A DNA stretch of 64,000 nucleotides from Streptomyces sp. NBC_00237 (GCF_026342435.1 NZ_JAPEMT010000001.1:62001-126000), one strand, 5' to 3'; shown: positions 17,194 through 25,385, counted from the stretch's first letter. Notes: generated by a model not told the origin, from the sequence alone. A program made the numbers and translations.

Positions 17194-17541
17194 TCAGGCC
17201 GCCAGCCCCAGCGCCAGGGCGCCCACCACCGGAGCCACGTACACCAGCGGGAACGGAATGTGCGCGTACCAACGCGCCCGCACCACGGTCACGACGGCCC
17301 CAGCGAAATACAACACCAGGCCGATCCCGGCGGCGAGCCCGACCGCCGGGACGGCCAGCCCCACCAGCAGCCCCACCGCTCCGGCCGCCTTCGCCGCCGC
17401 CAGCCGGGGGAGCCACTCCTGCGGAACGCCGTAGTCCTTCATCGGCTCCACGGCCCACTTGGCCCCGAAGGCGGCCGAACCGGCCGAGAAGCCGACCATG
17501 ACGGCGGCGACGACGGTCACGACAACGTAGGTGGTCGACAT
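17194..17541 (-). CDS. DoxX-like small membrane protein
   Basis: This 115-residue protein has four hydrophobic helices with the DoxX-like pattern: an N-terminal helix, a short AVEPMKDYGVPQEWLPRLAAAKAAGAVGLL segment, and two further helices. The family is associated with redox enzymes or with unknown membrane functions. The ATG has a GAGGAG ribosome site. It is convergent with the SGNH hydrolase gene and appears monocistronic. Confidence 0.82.
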   Translation of the reverse strand: MSTTYVVVTVVAAVMVGFSAGSAAFGAKWAVEPMKDYGVPQEWLPRLAAAKAAGAVGLLVGLAVPAVGLAAGIGLVLYFAGAVVTVVRARWYAHIPFPLVYVAPVVGALALGLAA

Positions 17542-17699
17542 GGCGGGCTCCTCAGCGAATCTTCAAAGGGTCTGCTCCGGAGCAGGACTCGGGCCCGCTC
17601 CACCGGGCCGCTCGGCCCGTACACCCCTATGACTCGCCCCGCCGCGAAAGTGTGACCGCCCGGCGAAACCAATTTCCGCCCGCACCACACCCACCCCGC

Positions 17700-18137
17700 C
17701 TACGCGACCGCTGCCGACCTCGCCGGACACAAATCAAAATGACTGATCCGGCAAGTGTCCGCCGGTATCGAAGACCCCAGGTTCACGGCCGTCCCGTCCC
17801 CCGCGATCCGCCACCGCTTCCCCGCCGGAACGGACCCCACGACCCGCTCCCCGGGCTCGATCAGGATCCACTTCCCGCGCACGGTCCGGTGCCACTCGGC
17901 CGCCGCCCCACAGCGCTTGCAGGACGTACCCCCGGACGTACGCGGATCGGGCACGGCCCTCAACTGCCGCGCGGCAGCCCCCAGTTCGATGGCGGCACTC
18001 GCCAACACCTCGGCGAGCAACACCGGCTCCCGCCCGCCATCACCCTTCTCACAGGCCGCGCACACCGCACGCCCCAGCACCGGACGCCACCTGCCCTGCG
18101 GCCCGCCGCACGCCTCACATCCGTACGAACTGATCAT
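17700..18137 (-). CDS. DUF6083 domain protein, zinc-ribbon-like
   Basis: Two cysteine knuckles (CEACG, CAACE) occur in the first 35 residues. A conserved block follows: CKRCGAAAEWHRTVRGKWIL, then PAGKRWRIAGDGTAVNLG and DTCRISHFDLCP. I recognise this as the Streptomyces-specific DUF6083 module. The function is unknown; the Cys pairs suggest metal binding. The ATG at 18137 is chosen over one at 18152 because a G-rich site precedes it. Neighbours are unrelated. Confidence 0.7.
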   Translation of the reverse strand: MISSYGCEACGGPQGRWRPVLGRAVCAACEKGDGGREPVLLAEVLASAAIELGAAARQLRAVPDPRTSGGTSCKRCGAAAEWHRTVRGKWILIEPGERVVGSVPAGKRWRIAGDGTAVNLGSSIPADTCRISHFDLCPARSAAVA

Positions 18138-18230
18138 GACCCCCACCCGCAAACACGTCGTTTACAGCTGACGTGAAGAATGCTTCCACAGGGGTCTGAC
18201 AATCAGTCCTCCCACCACCATCGCCCCAGT

Positions 18231-18902
18231 TCACACCGTGTGCGGCAACGGGCTAGGAGCCCGTGTGGTGCGCGGGCACCTCCGTGAACCACTCCCGCCC
18301 CACTGCTTGTGGGAGGCGTACCGGCGGGCGTCGATGGCGTGCGTGATCCGTGCGCGCGGGGTGTGGTCGACGCCGAGCATCGCCGTACGGAAAGCGCGGG
18401 GCGACCGCAGGAGGTACGTGAGGCGGATGGGGGCCGTGCGGGGGATGGCTGCCACCCATACCCGTGGCACGTAGGACAGTTGGGCGGCGCGAAGTCCCAC
18501 GTCGTGGGCGCGGACGTGGTCCCGGTGGCCGTAGCCGCCGCCCGTGTCGTGGGTCAGGAGGAGGTCCGCGCCCTCTTCCCGGAGGATCGCGGCCAAACGT
18601 TCCGCAGCCTCGTCGAGCGGGGCCCGCATGAAGCGAGGGCGGTCCGGCGGGTCGGGGTAAAGGTGCTTGCCGTGGCCGCTGTTCGCGTAGCCGAGGCAGG
18701 TCACGCGGGAGGCTCCGAGGGCCGCCCCGCTCGCCCGGAGTTCGGAGAGGCGCACCGGGTCCTCCCGTACGGGACCCATCTCCCCGTCCGTCGCCGACAC
18801 CAGCACCACCCGGTGACCCTCCGCCGCCGCGCGCGCCAGCGTGCCGCCCGCGTGCAGGACCTCGTCGTCGGGGTGGACGAAGAAGGCGATGAGTGTGGCC
18901 AT
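18231..18902 (-). CDS. PIG-L family deacetylase (3' end probably frameshifted)
   Basis: This LmbE/MshB-like zinc deacetylase removes acetyl groups from GlcNAc-type substrates. The metal motif HPDDE is at residues 10-14, with ATDGEMG, the THDTGGGYGHRDH segment (third metal ligand) and an HKQWG end. After HKQWG the frame runs into a Ser/Arg/Pro-rich tail. One extra base in the C run at 18298-18301 would instead give the family-like end GREWFTEVP, stopping at 18253. I therefore regard the last 20 or so residues as doubtful: a natural frameshift or a sequence error. It is divergent from the ECF41 sigma gene. Confidence 0.85.
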   Translation of the reverse strand: MATLIAFFVHPDDEVLHAGGTLARAAAEGHRVVLVSATDGEMGPVREDPVRLSELRASGAALGASRVTCLGYANSGHGKHLYPDPPDRPRFMRAPLDEAAERLAAILREEGADLLLTHDTGGGYGHRDHVRAHDVGLRAAQLSYVPRVWVAAIPRTAPIRLTYLLRSPRAFRTAMLGVDHTPRARITHAIDARRYASHKQWGGSGSRRCPRTTRAPSPLPHTV

Positions 18903-18980
18903 GACCGCATTCAAGCAAATCCCGCCGCCGCATAGGCTCGTGGGGACCCTGCCCCCACGCCCACCCCCGGAGCGGAACCC

Positions 18981-19868
18981 ATGGCGGACCAGGCCGAGTT
19001 CGAGCAGCACCGCAGGCACCTCCACGCGGTCGCCTACCGCATCACCGGGTCCGTGGTCGACGCCGACGACGCCGTGCAGGATGCCTGGCTGCGCTGGAAC
19101 GCGCTCGCCGACGGGACGGCGGACAACCCGCGTGCGTATCTCACCACCACCGTCAGCCGCCTCTGTTACGACCAGCTGACCTCGGCCCGCGCCCGCCGCG
19201 AGCGGTACGTGGGGCCGTGGCTGCCGGAGCCGCTGCTCGCCGCCCCGGCGGCCGACGGGCCCGAGGAGCGGGCGACCCTCGACGAGTCGGTCAGCACGGC
19301 CATGCTGACCGTGCTGGAGAGCCTGACCCCGGCCGAGCGGGTCGCCTTCGTGCTGCACGACGTCTTCGGGGTGCCGTTCCCGGAGATCGCGGAGGCGCTG
19401 GACAAGTCGCCCGCCTCCGTACGGCAGTCGGCCTCGCAGGCGCGCAAGCACGTACGGGACGCGAAGCCCCGGCGGTCCGTCGCGCGGGCCGAGCACCGGC
19501 GGGCCGTGGAGACCTTCCTGGCCGCCGTGACCGGGGGCGGCGGCATCGACGACCTGCTGAGCGTCCTCGACCCGCAGGTCGTGTGGCGGTCCGACGGCGG
19601 CGGCATCGTCAGCGCCGCGCGCAGGCCGATCGTCGGGGCGGCGAAGGTCGCGGCGTTCGCGCAGGGCATCGCCCGGTTCTTCGACCCGTCGACGATGCGC
19701 CTGATCCCGTACGAGGTGAACGGCGCGCCCGGGCTCGTCATGGACGCGCGCCCGATCGGTTACGGCGGGGTGCTGTCGTTCACCGTCGGCGAGGACGGCC
19801 TGATCACTGGGATCGACCTCGTCGTGAACCCGGAGAAGCTCGGCCACCTGGACTTCGACGTGTTGTGA
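18981..19868 (+). CDS. ECF41/SigJ-type RNA polymerase sigma factor
   Basis: Sigma-70 region 2 (residues about 5-70, ITGSVVDADDAVQDAWLRW) and region 4 (about 105-160, ESLTPAERVAFVLHDVFG) are followed by a SnoaL-like C-terminal domain (about 170-295). Two ECF41 hallmarks are present: WLPEPL in the linker and NPEKL near the C terminus. In this group the extra domain controls activity in place of an anti-sigma factor. ECF41 genes are typically next to the oxidoreductase they activate; here an FAD/NAD(P) oxidoreductase starts 145 bp downstream with an ECF41-like promoter. Confidence 0.92.
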   Translation: MADQAEFEQHRRHLHAVAYRITGSVVDADDAVQDAWLRWNALADGTADNPRAYLTTTVSRLCYDQLTSARARRERYVGPWLPEPLLAAPAADGPEERATLDESVSTAMLTVLESLTPAERVAFVLHDVFGVPFPEIAEALDKSPASVRQSASQARKHVRDAKPRRSVARAEHRRAVETFLAAVTGGGGIDDLLSVLDPQVVWRSDGGGIVSAARRPIVGAAKVAAFAQGIARFFDPSTMRLIPYEVNGAPGLVMDARPIGYGGVLSFTVGEDGLITGIDLVVNPEKLGHLDFDVL

Positions 19869-19964
19869 GCATCCCGCACGGCTGAGTGGGCGGTTGCGGT
19901 TCAGTCCGGGGGCGCTGCCCCCGGACCCCCGCTCCTCAAACGCCGGAGGGACTGGATTTCCCCA

Positions 19965-19980
19965 TGTGACGCGCGTCACA
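19965..19980. promoter_or_regulatory. Perfect Crp/Fnr-type palindrome
   Basis: TGTGACGCGCGTCACA is a perfect 16-bp inverted repeat matching the TGTGA-N6-TCACA consensus of the Crp family. It overlaps the -35 of the predicted ECF41 promoter of the downstream oxidoreductase. Confidence 0.6.
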
Positions 19981-20005
19981 TCACACCTCGCGCCCCCGTA
20001 CCGTC
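19974..20005 (+). promoter_or_regulatory. Candidate ECF41 promoter of the oxidoreductase gene
   Basis: The ECF41 consensus as I know it is TGTCACA-N16-CGTC. Two overlapping matches exist: CGTCACA (19974) with CGTA (19997), and CATCACA (19979) with CGTC (20002), both with exactly 16 bases between. Either would start transcription within about 10 bases of the ATG at 20014. Just upstream, 19905-19955 is a Streptomyces-type dispersed repeat (CTCAAACGCCGGAGGG core). Confidence 0.5.
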
Positions 20006-20013
20006 CCCGGTAC

Positions 20014-21096
20014 ATGAACACCCACACACAGCAGCAGCGCGTCCTCGTCGTCGGAGCCGGTTACTCCGGCCTCATGGCCGCCCTCCGCCTCTCCCCCCAC
20101 GCCCACGTCACCCTCCTCGACCCCGTCGGCCACCTCACCGAGCGCATCCGCCTCCACGAGGTCGCCGCCGGACGCCCCGAGTCCGAGGTCACCCACCCCC
20201 TCACCGCCCGCTTCCTGCGCCACACCCGCATCACTCACCACACCGGTCTCGCCGTCGCCCTCGACCCCGTCGCGCGGACCGTCACCACCGACTCCGGCCA
20301 GGTCATGCCGTACGACCGCCTCGTGTACGCACTCGGCAGCACGACCCGGCTCCCCGCCGCCCACCACGAACGCCTCTTCACCGCCGAGACCGCACCCGCC
20401 CTCCACAAGCGGCTCCTCGACGGACCGGGCCGCCTCACCGTCGTCGGCGGCGGACTGACCGGCGTCGAGATGGCCGCCGAGCTCGCCGAACGGCACGGCG
20501 GCGGCTGGGAGGTCCGCCTCCTCACCTCGGACGAGCTCGCCCCGAGCGTCTCCGACAAGGGCCGCGCCCATCTCCGCAAGAGCCTCAGGGCCCTCGGCGT
20601 ACGCGTCGAGGAGGGCACCCGCGTCGACGATCCCGCCGACGTGGACGCCGACGCCGTCCTCTGGTCCGCGTCGATGGCGGCGAACACCGGCCTCGCCGTC
20701 GCCGCCGGTCTCGCCCTCAACTCCCACGGCCGCATCGACGTCGACGCCGCCCGCCGCTCCGTCTCGTACCCGGAGATCTACGTCGCCGGTGACGCGGGCG
20801 GCACCCAGCGCATGTCGTGCCAGGCGGCGCTGCCCCTGGGCACGCGGGTCGCGGCGTCGATCGTCTCGGAGGGGCGCGGGCGGGGGCCGGTGGCCCGCCC
20901 GATCTCGTACGTCCTCCAGTGCGTCAGCCTCGGCAGGCACGACGGGCTCGTCCAGTCGGTACGGCGCGACGACTCGCCGCGCCGGCTGGTGATCACGGGG
21001 CGGGCCGCCGCCTTCGTGAAGGAGCAGATCTGCGCGTCGACGGTGACGTCACTGACCCTGGCGGCCCGTCGGGCGGGGCTGCACCGGTCCCCGTGA
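20014..21096 (+). CDS. FAD/NAD(P)-dependent oxidoreductase, NDH-2-like
   Basis: A two-dinucleotide-fold flavoprotein: VLVVGAGYSGLMAALRL (FAD-binding GxGxxG, residues about 10-30), a second fold LTVVGGGLTGVEMAAELAE (about 145-165) and the FAD-closing IYVAGDAGG (about 258). It resembles type II NADH dehydrogenases, though without an obvious membrane-anchor helix. The ATG at 20014 has no ribosome site and probably lies at the start of a near-leaderless mRNA. Its position behind an ECF41 sigma gene fits the known habit of ECF41 to drive one oxidoreductase. Confidence 0.88.
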   Translation: MNTHTQQQRVLVVGAGYSGLMAALRLSPHAHVTLLDPVGHLTERIRLHEVAAGRPESEVTHPLTARFLRHTRITHHTGLAVALDPVARTVTTDSGQVMPYDRLVYALGSTTRLPAAHHERLFTAETAPALHKRLLDGPGRLTVVGGGLTGVEMAAELAERHGGGWEVRLLTSDELAPSVSDKGRAHLRKSLRALGVRVEEGTRVDDPADVDADAVLWSASMAANTGLAVAAGLALNSHGRIDVDAARRSVSYPEIYVAGDAGGTQRMSCQAALPLGTRVAASIVSEGRGRGPVARPISYVLQCVSLGRHDGLVQSVRRDDSPRRLVITGRAAAFVKEQICASTVTSLTLAARRAGLHRSP

Positions 21097-21132
21097 GCAC
21101 CCCGGGCAGGGCTGCACCGGTCCCCGTGAGCA
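21074..21132 (+). repeat. Short tandem duplication (33-bp period) at the oxidoreductase 3' end
   Basis: A 26-bp sequence beginning GGGCTGCACCGGTCCCCGTG occurs at 21074-21099 and 21107-21132. The first copy spans the oxidoreductase stop codon; the second is intergenic. Confidence 0.75.
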
Positions 21133-21364
21133 CCACGCACCCCACCAGCCTCGGTAAATATCCCGAGTCTCTCGGGGAGCGGCCGTCGGGGGTGAGACCG
21201 AAGACATAGCTCGTGTACGCACAAAGGAGGACCCCCCTCCCTCCCGCGTCGGACACCGAAGTCACTGCGTCCCCACCCATCGGCTGACGCTCGGCGCTTC
21301 CCCCATTGGCTAGGCTCGAAACTCGAAAGGGCACGACCCATGCCCACCGACGGGGGAGACGCGA

Positions 21365-21931
21365 ATGAGCCACAACAGCCCAGCCACAGCAACGGTATTG
21401 GGGTACTCCCGTACCCGCGTCCTGCGCATCCTCGTCGGCTTCCCCGTCGTCGGCCTCGGCATCGGATTCCTGCTGCCGCCGCTCGCCCGCTGGGTCGACG
21501 GCTCGGCCACCGGGCCGCTGCGCCACCTCTTCGCGTCGCTCGGCGGCCTGGAGCAGCCCTGGCAGATCGCGCTGTGCGCGCTGGCCGCCACCGCGCTCGG
21601 GCTGCTCGCCGCGTACGTCGCCGTCGCCGACGCGACCCGGGTCACCGTCACGGACGACTCGCTGGGCATCGAACCGCGCGACGGCAAGAAGGCCAGGACG
21701 CTGCGCCGGGCGGACGTGGCGGCCGTGTACCTGGACCGCCGGGACCTCGTGGTGCTCGACGCGGCGGGGCGCGAACTGTCCCGAGGACCGCGCCAGGCCA
21801 CGCGGCACGCGCTGAGCACGGCGTTCCGGGCGCACGGGTACCCGTGGCGGGAGTCGCGTCCGGTCACCGTCGCGGTCGCCCAGGAACCGGCAGAGCCGAG
21901 CCGCACCCCGGTGTCGGCGTCCGCGGCGTAA
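21365..21931 (+). CDS. Conserved membrane protein, YqeB-like
   Basis: This 188-residue protein has two transmembrane helices in the first half (about 20-45 and 65-90). A soluble domain of about 90 residues follows (VTVTDDSLGIEPRDGKKARTLRRADVAAVYLDRRDLVVLD), resembling a small beta-rich PH-like fold. A Pro/Ser tail ends the protein. I think it belongs to the YqeB-type family of actinobacterial membrane proteins; no function is known. An alternative start lies at 21340 in another frame and is not used. Convergent with cynR. Confidence 0.65.
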   Translation: MSHNSPATATVLGYSRTRVLRILVGFPVVGLGIGFLLPPLARWVDGSATGPLRHLFASLGGLEQPWQIALCALAATALGLLAAYVAVADATRVTVTDDSLGIEPRDGKKARTLRRADVAAVYLDRRDLVVLDAAGRELSRGPRQATRHALSTAFRAHGYPWRESRPVTVAVAQEPAEPSRTPVSASAA

Positions 21932-22011
21932 CGGCTGCACGCCTCCGCGCCGTAACGGGTGCACGCTTCCGCCCCGTAACGGCTGCACGCCTCCGCGCCG
22001 TAACGGCTACG
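21928..22011 (+). repeat. 24-bp tandem repeat (3.5 copies) starting at a stop codon
   Basis: The unit GTAACGGCTGCACGCCTCCGCGCC begins at 21928, overlapping the TAA of the membrane-protein gene, and repeats at 21952, 21976 and 22000. It reaches the cynR stop codon, so it fills the whole space between convergent genes. Each unit contains a TAA. Confidence 0.8.
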
Positions 22012-22924
22012 CGCCGCCCTCCACCCCGTACCCCTTCTCCCGCACCCACCCCGCCATCCGCTCCTCGAACGCCCGCGCCGCCGCGCTCCGGTACGCCGAC
22101 TCGCGCAGCAGCAGCGCCGCCGTGCGCGACGGCGGCGCGGGCTCCACGCGGACCCGGTGCAGCCGGTCGTCGCCCGCCGCCAGGGGCTCCGGGAGCACGG
22201 TCGCCAGTGCGCCGCGCCCGACGACCTCGACCAGGACATTCAACGAGTTCGCCTCGACGGCGATCCCGGGCCGCACCCCGTGCCCCTCGAAGTACGCGTC
22301 CAGCTGCCGCCGCGTCGCGAAGTCCTCGCTGAGCAGTGCCAGTTGACCGCGCCCGACCTCCTCCAGCGGCACCGCGCCCGCCCGCCCCGCGTACGGATGC
22401 CCGTCCCCCACCACCAGCGCCAGCCCCTCCCTGAACAGCGGCTTCGCCGTCACGCCCGCCGCGTGTTCGCCGAGGAAGGCGATCCCCACGTCGACCCGGT
22501 CGTCGAGGAGCTCGGCCTCCATCCGGGCCTGCGTCATCTCCCGTACGTCGAGCGAGATCCCCGGGTGCCGGGCGTGGAAGTCCGCCACCAGCGGCCCCAC
22601 CAGGTACGTCGTGAACGTCGGCGTCATGGCCACCCGCAGCGTGCCCCGTGACAGGTCCCCCACGTCCAGCACCGCCCGCTCGCCCGCCGCGAGATCCGTC
22701 AACGCCCGCCGCGCGTACGTCACATACGCCTCACCCGCATCGGTGAGCCGCACCGACCGCCCTGAACGGTCCAGCAACTGCACCTTCAGTGCCCGCTCCA
22801 ACTGCTTGATCTGCTGCGACAGCGTCGGCTGCGAGATGTGCAGCGCCTCGGCGGCGCGGGTGAAGTTCGCGTACTCGGCGACGGCGAGCAGATAGCGGAG
22901 ATGACGGAGTTCGAGAGCAGCCAT
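22007..22924 (-). CDS. cynR: LysR family regulator of cyanate genes (CynR)
   Basis: The DNA-binding domain is at residues 1-60 (HLRYLLAVAEYANFTRAAEALHISQPTLSQQIKQLE) with the CynR-like effector domain after it (SRGTLRVAMTPTFTTYLVGPLV). It is divergent from cynT and cynS, which fixes the assignment: CynR activates the cyn genes in response to cyanate. The ATG at 22924 opens MAALELRHLRYL. The 158-bp shared region carries LysR-type ATAG/CTAT half sites. Confidence 0.88.
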   Translation of the reverse strand: MAALELRHLRYLLAVAEYANFTRAAEALHISQPTLSQQIKQLERALKVQLLDRSGRSVRLTDAGEAYVTYARRALTDLAAGERAVLDVGDLSRGTLRVAMTPTFTTYLVGPLVADFHARHPGISLDVREMTQARMEAELLDDRVDVGIAFLGEHAAGVTAKPLFREGLALVVGDGHPYAGRAGAVPLEEVGRGQLALLSEDFATRRQLDAYFEGHGVRPGIAVEANSLNVLVEVVGRGALATVLPEPLAAGDDRLHRVRVEPAPPSRTAALLLRESAYRSAAARAFEERMAGWVREKGYGVEGGA

Positions 22925-22996
22925 GCCATCGACTATAGACCGCATCTATCGCTCACAGCGACAGCAACTCTTGGACTCTATAGACCCAGCTCATGC
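22925..22996. promoter_or_regulatory. cynR-cynT control region with LysR-type half sites
   Basis: CTATAGAC occurs twice (22934-22941 and 22979-22986) and CTATCG once (22947-22952). Together they form T-N11-A type dyads expected for CynR. The whole gap extends to the cynT start at 23083, which has AAGGAG seven bases upstream. Confidence 0.5.
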
Positions 22997-23082
22997 ATGG
23001 TGGAACACGTCGGACGGACCGCCCGGCGAAACGGGTGAAAACCCCAGAACAAACCCACCAGCCAGTCGCAAGGAGTGATCCC

Positions 23083-23703
23083 ATGCAGGAGATCGCAGCA
23101 GGTGTCGAGCGCTTCCGGCGCGAGGCTTTCCCACCCAGGGCCGAGCTCTTCCAGCGGCTGGCCACGACCCACACCCCGAACGCCCTGTTCATCGGCTGTT
23201 CGGACGCCCGGGTCGTCCCCGAGCTGATCACCCAGCGCGAACCGGGCGAACTGTTCGTCATCCGTACGGCAGGAAACCTCGTCCCGCCGTACGGGCAGAA
23301 CGCGGACGGCATCGCCGCCAGCATCGAGTACGCGGTGAACGCCCTCGGCGTCGCCGACATCATCGTCTGCGGCCACTCTGCCTGCGGCGCGATGACCGCC
23401 CTCGCCACCGGCACCGACATGTCGGGGCTCCCCGCCACGGCCGACTGGCTGCGCCACGCCGACTCCTCCAGGGCCCTCCTGGACGCCACCCCCCACACCG
23501 GCGACCGCGTCGCCGCCCTGGTCCGCGAGAACGTCCTCGCCCAGCTCACCAACCTGCGCACCCACCCCTCGGTGGCCCGCGCCCTGGCCCGCGACGAGGT
23601 CGCCCTGCACGGCTGGGTCTACGACATCGGCTCCGGCCGCGTCGAGACCCTCGACGCCACGACAGGCGCGGCAGCCCTGCTGACCGGCACCACCACCGTC
23701 TGA
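23083..23703 (+). CDS. cynT: Beta-class carbonic anhydrase (CynT)
   Basis: This enzyme interconverts carbon dioxide and bicarbonate, and here supplies bicarbonate for cyanase. The zinc ligands are C39, H98 and C101 (IGCSDARVV and [10 protein letters not shown]), with the Asp41-Arg43 dyad intact. Length (206 residues) is normal for the class. The ATG at 23083 has an excellent AAGGAG site; an in-frame ATG 90 bp upstream encodes a non-conserved extension. It is 46 bp upstream of cynS and surely co-transcribed. Confidence 0.94.
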   Translation: MQEIAAGVERFRREAFPPRAELFQRLATTHTPNALFIGCSDARVVPELITQREPGELFVIRTAGNLVPPYGQNADGIAASIEYAVNALGVADIIVCGHSACGAMTALATGTDMSGLPATADWLRHADSSRALLDATPHTGDRVAALVRENVLAQLTNLRTHPSVARALARDEVALHGWVYDIGSGRVETLDATTGAAALLTGTTTV

Positions 23704-23749
23704 CACCCCCCACCCCCACACCCCCCACACACGTAAGGACCCCATCACC

Positions 23750-24232
23750 ATGAACAACCTCCACGCCCAGGCCGACCAGAACTCCCGCCAGCAGCTCACC
23801 GTCGCCGCCATCGAGGCCAAGACCCGCCGTGACCTGTCCTGGAAGGAGATCTCCGAGCCGACCGGCCTCTCCGTCGCCTTCGTGACCGCCGCCCTGCTCG
23901 GACAGCACCCGCTCCCGGCCGACGCCGCCCGCACGGTCGCCGACCTGCTCGGCCTCGACGACGACGCCGTACTGCTCCTCCAGACCGTCCCGATGCGCGG
24001 CAGCATCGTCGGCAACGGCGGCATCCCCACCGACCCGACCATCTACCGCTTCTACGAGATGCTCCAGGTCTACGGCACCACGCTGAAGGCCCTGGTCCAC
24101 GAGGAGTTCGGCGACGGCATCATCTCGGCGATCAACTTCAAGCTGGACGTGAAGAAGGTCGCGGACCCCGAAGGCGGCGAGCGTGCCGTCATCACGCTGG
24201 ACGGCAAGTACCTCCCCACGAAGCCGTTCTAG
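23750..24232 (+). CDS. cynS: Cyanate hydratase (cyanase)
   Basis: Cyanase converts cyanate plus bicarbonate to ammonia and carbon dioxide (via carbamate). The catalytic residues of the family are present: Arg100 and Glu103 in IYRFYEML, and Ser126 in [11 protein letters not shown]. The N-terminal helical domain and the C-terminal decamer-forming domain have normal length (160 residues). It follows cynT by 46 bp. A 40-bp perfect palindrome holding a parS site begins eight bases after its stop and could terminate transcription. Confidence 0.96.
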   Translation: MNNLHAQADQNSRQQLTVAAIEAKTRRDLSWKEISEPTGLSVAFVTAALLGQHPLPADAARTVADLLGLDDDAVLLLQTVPMRGSIVGNGGIPTDPTIYRFYEMLQVYGTTLKALVHEEFGDGIISAINFKLDVKKVADPEGGERAVITLDGKYLPTKPF

Positions 24233-24240
24233 TCGGCCCT

Positions 24241-24280
24241 CGGGGGCGGGGATGTTTCACGTGAAACATCCCCGCCCCCG
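24241..24280. terminator. 40-bp perfect palindrome with parS at its centre
   Basis: The left arm CGGGGGCGGGGATGTTTCAC and its exact complement meet at 24260/24261 without a spacer. The central 14 bp (24254-24267) are the parS consensus. As RNA it would fold into a very stable hairpin behind cynS. So one sequence may act as transcription terminator and ParB site. Confidence 0.8.
24254..24267. promoter_or_regulatory. parS site inside the cynS palindrome
   Basis: Perfect GTTTCACGTGAAAC at the dyad axis of the longer palindrome, between cynS and the deaminase gene. Confidence 0.88.
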
Positions 24281-24314
24281 CCCCCTCGTCCAACTCCCCG
24301 GAAAGGCAACGCAC

Positions 24315-24812
24315 ATGGACTTCGCCCAGCGCACCATCGACATCGCCCGCGCGAACGTGGAGGAGGGCGGTCGCCCCTTCGCCACCGTCATCGTCCGGAA
24401 CGGCGAGATCGTCGCCGAGAGCGGCAACAAGGTCGCCCAGACCGGCGACCCGACGGCCCACGCCGAGATCCTCGCCATCCGGGACGCGTGCACGAAGCTC
24501 GGCACGGAGCACCTCACGGACTGCACGATCTACGTCCTCGCTCACCCGTGCCCGATGTGCCTCGGCTCGCTCTACTACTGCTCGCCCGCAGAGGTCGTCT
24601 TCCTCACCACCCGCGACGCCTACGAGCCCCACTACGTGGACGACCGCAAGTACTTCGAACTCGGCACGTTCTACGAGGAATTCGCCAAGTCGTGGGAGGA
24701 CCGCCGCCTCCCGATGCACCACGACGCCCGCGAGGCGGCGGTGGACGTCTACCGCGCCTGGCAGTCGCGCAACGGCGGCAACCGCCGCGTCCCGGGCACC
24801 CCCACGGCATAA
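24315..24812 (+). CDS. Nucleoside/nucleobase deaminase, cytidine-deaminase-like fold
   Basis: Zinc hydrolase that deaminates a base such as guanine or cytosine. The zinc site is H49-A-E51 and PCPMC (C79, C82). The tail (YEEFAKSWEDRRLPM) and the length of 165 residues resemble guanine-deaminase-like members more than TadA. The ATG at 24315 has GGAAAGG upstream. It lies 82 bp behind cynS across the parS palindrome. A functional link to nitrogen salvage with cyanase is plausible but unproven. A second deaminase in the window (tadA) is a different subfamily. Confidence 0.85.
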   Translation: MDFAQRTIDIARANVEEGGRPFATVIVRNGEIVAESGNKVAQTGDPTAHAEILAIRDACTKLGTEHLTDCTIYVLAHPCPMCLGSLYYCSPAEVVFLTTRDAYEPHYVDDRKYFELGTFYEEFAKSWEDRRLPMHHDAREAAVDVYRAWQSRNGGNRRVPGTPTA

Positions 24813-24873
24813 CCGGACAGGACCGGCCCACGCGGACCCTCGGCCCACGTCGCCTCTCGGCCCACGTCGCCCC

Positions 24874-25356
24874 TCAGCCCGCGTGGGCCCTCCGCACGCC
24901 TTCCAGGTCGATCTTCCCCATCGCGTACATCGCCTTCGTCGCCCGCGTCGCCGCCGCCCTGTCCTCGTCCCCGATCAGCTCGATCAGCTCCGTCGGAACG
25001 ACCTGCCACGACACCCCGAACTTGTCCTTGAGCCACCCGCACGGCCCTTCCTGCCCCCCGTCCGCCGTGAGCGCCGCCCAGTAGTGGTCCACGTCAGCCT
25101 GGTCGGCACAGTCGATCTGGAAGGAGACGGCCTCGCTGAACGTGAACTCCGGTCCCCCGTTCAGCGCCACGAACCGCTGCCCGTTGATCTCGAACTCGAC
25201 CGTCACGACCGATCCGGCCGGACCCGGCCCCGCGTCGTTGTAGCGCAGCGTCCGCCCGCGCTTGCCGTCCTTGAAGACCGACAGGTAGAAGTCGGCCGCC
25301 TCCTCGGCCCGGCCGTCGAACCACAGGGTCGTCACGAATCCTCGGGTGATGCTCAT
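24874..25356 (-). CDS. VOC-family (PhnB-like glyoxalase fold) protein
   Basis: This 160-residue protein of the vicinal-oxygen-chelate superfamily belongs to the PhnB-like/3-demethylubiquinone-methyltransferase-like group. Segments include TTLWFDGRAEEAADFYLSVF, FEINGQRFVALNGGPEFTFSEAVSFQIDC and KFGVSWQVVP. The reaction is unknown. The ATG at 25356 has GAGGAG eight bases upstream. It lies downstream of the HerA-like gene on the same strand but a terminator-like hairpin separates them. Confidence 0.85.
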   Translation of the reverse strand: MSITRGFVTTLWFDGRAEEAADFYLSVFKDGKRGRTLRYNDAGPGPAGSVVTVEFEINGQRFVALNGGPEFTFSEAVSFQIDCADQADVDHYWAALTADGGQEGPCGWLKDKFGVSWQVVPTELIELIGDEDRAAATRATKAMYAMGKIDLEGVRRAHAG

Positions 25357-25385
25357 CGCGCACTCCTCACAGCGGTGAAAACGGT

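Noticed and set aside
21223..21230. A perfect AAAGGAGG ribosome-site-like sequence.
   Set aside because: No open frame of coding character begins within range; the next ATG is over 100 bases away.
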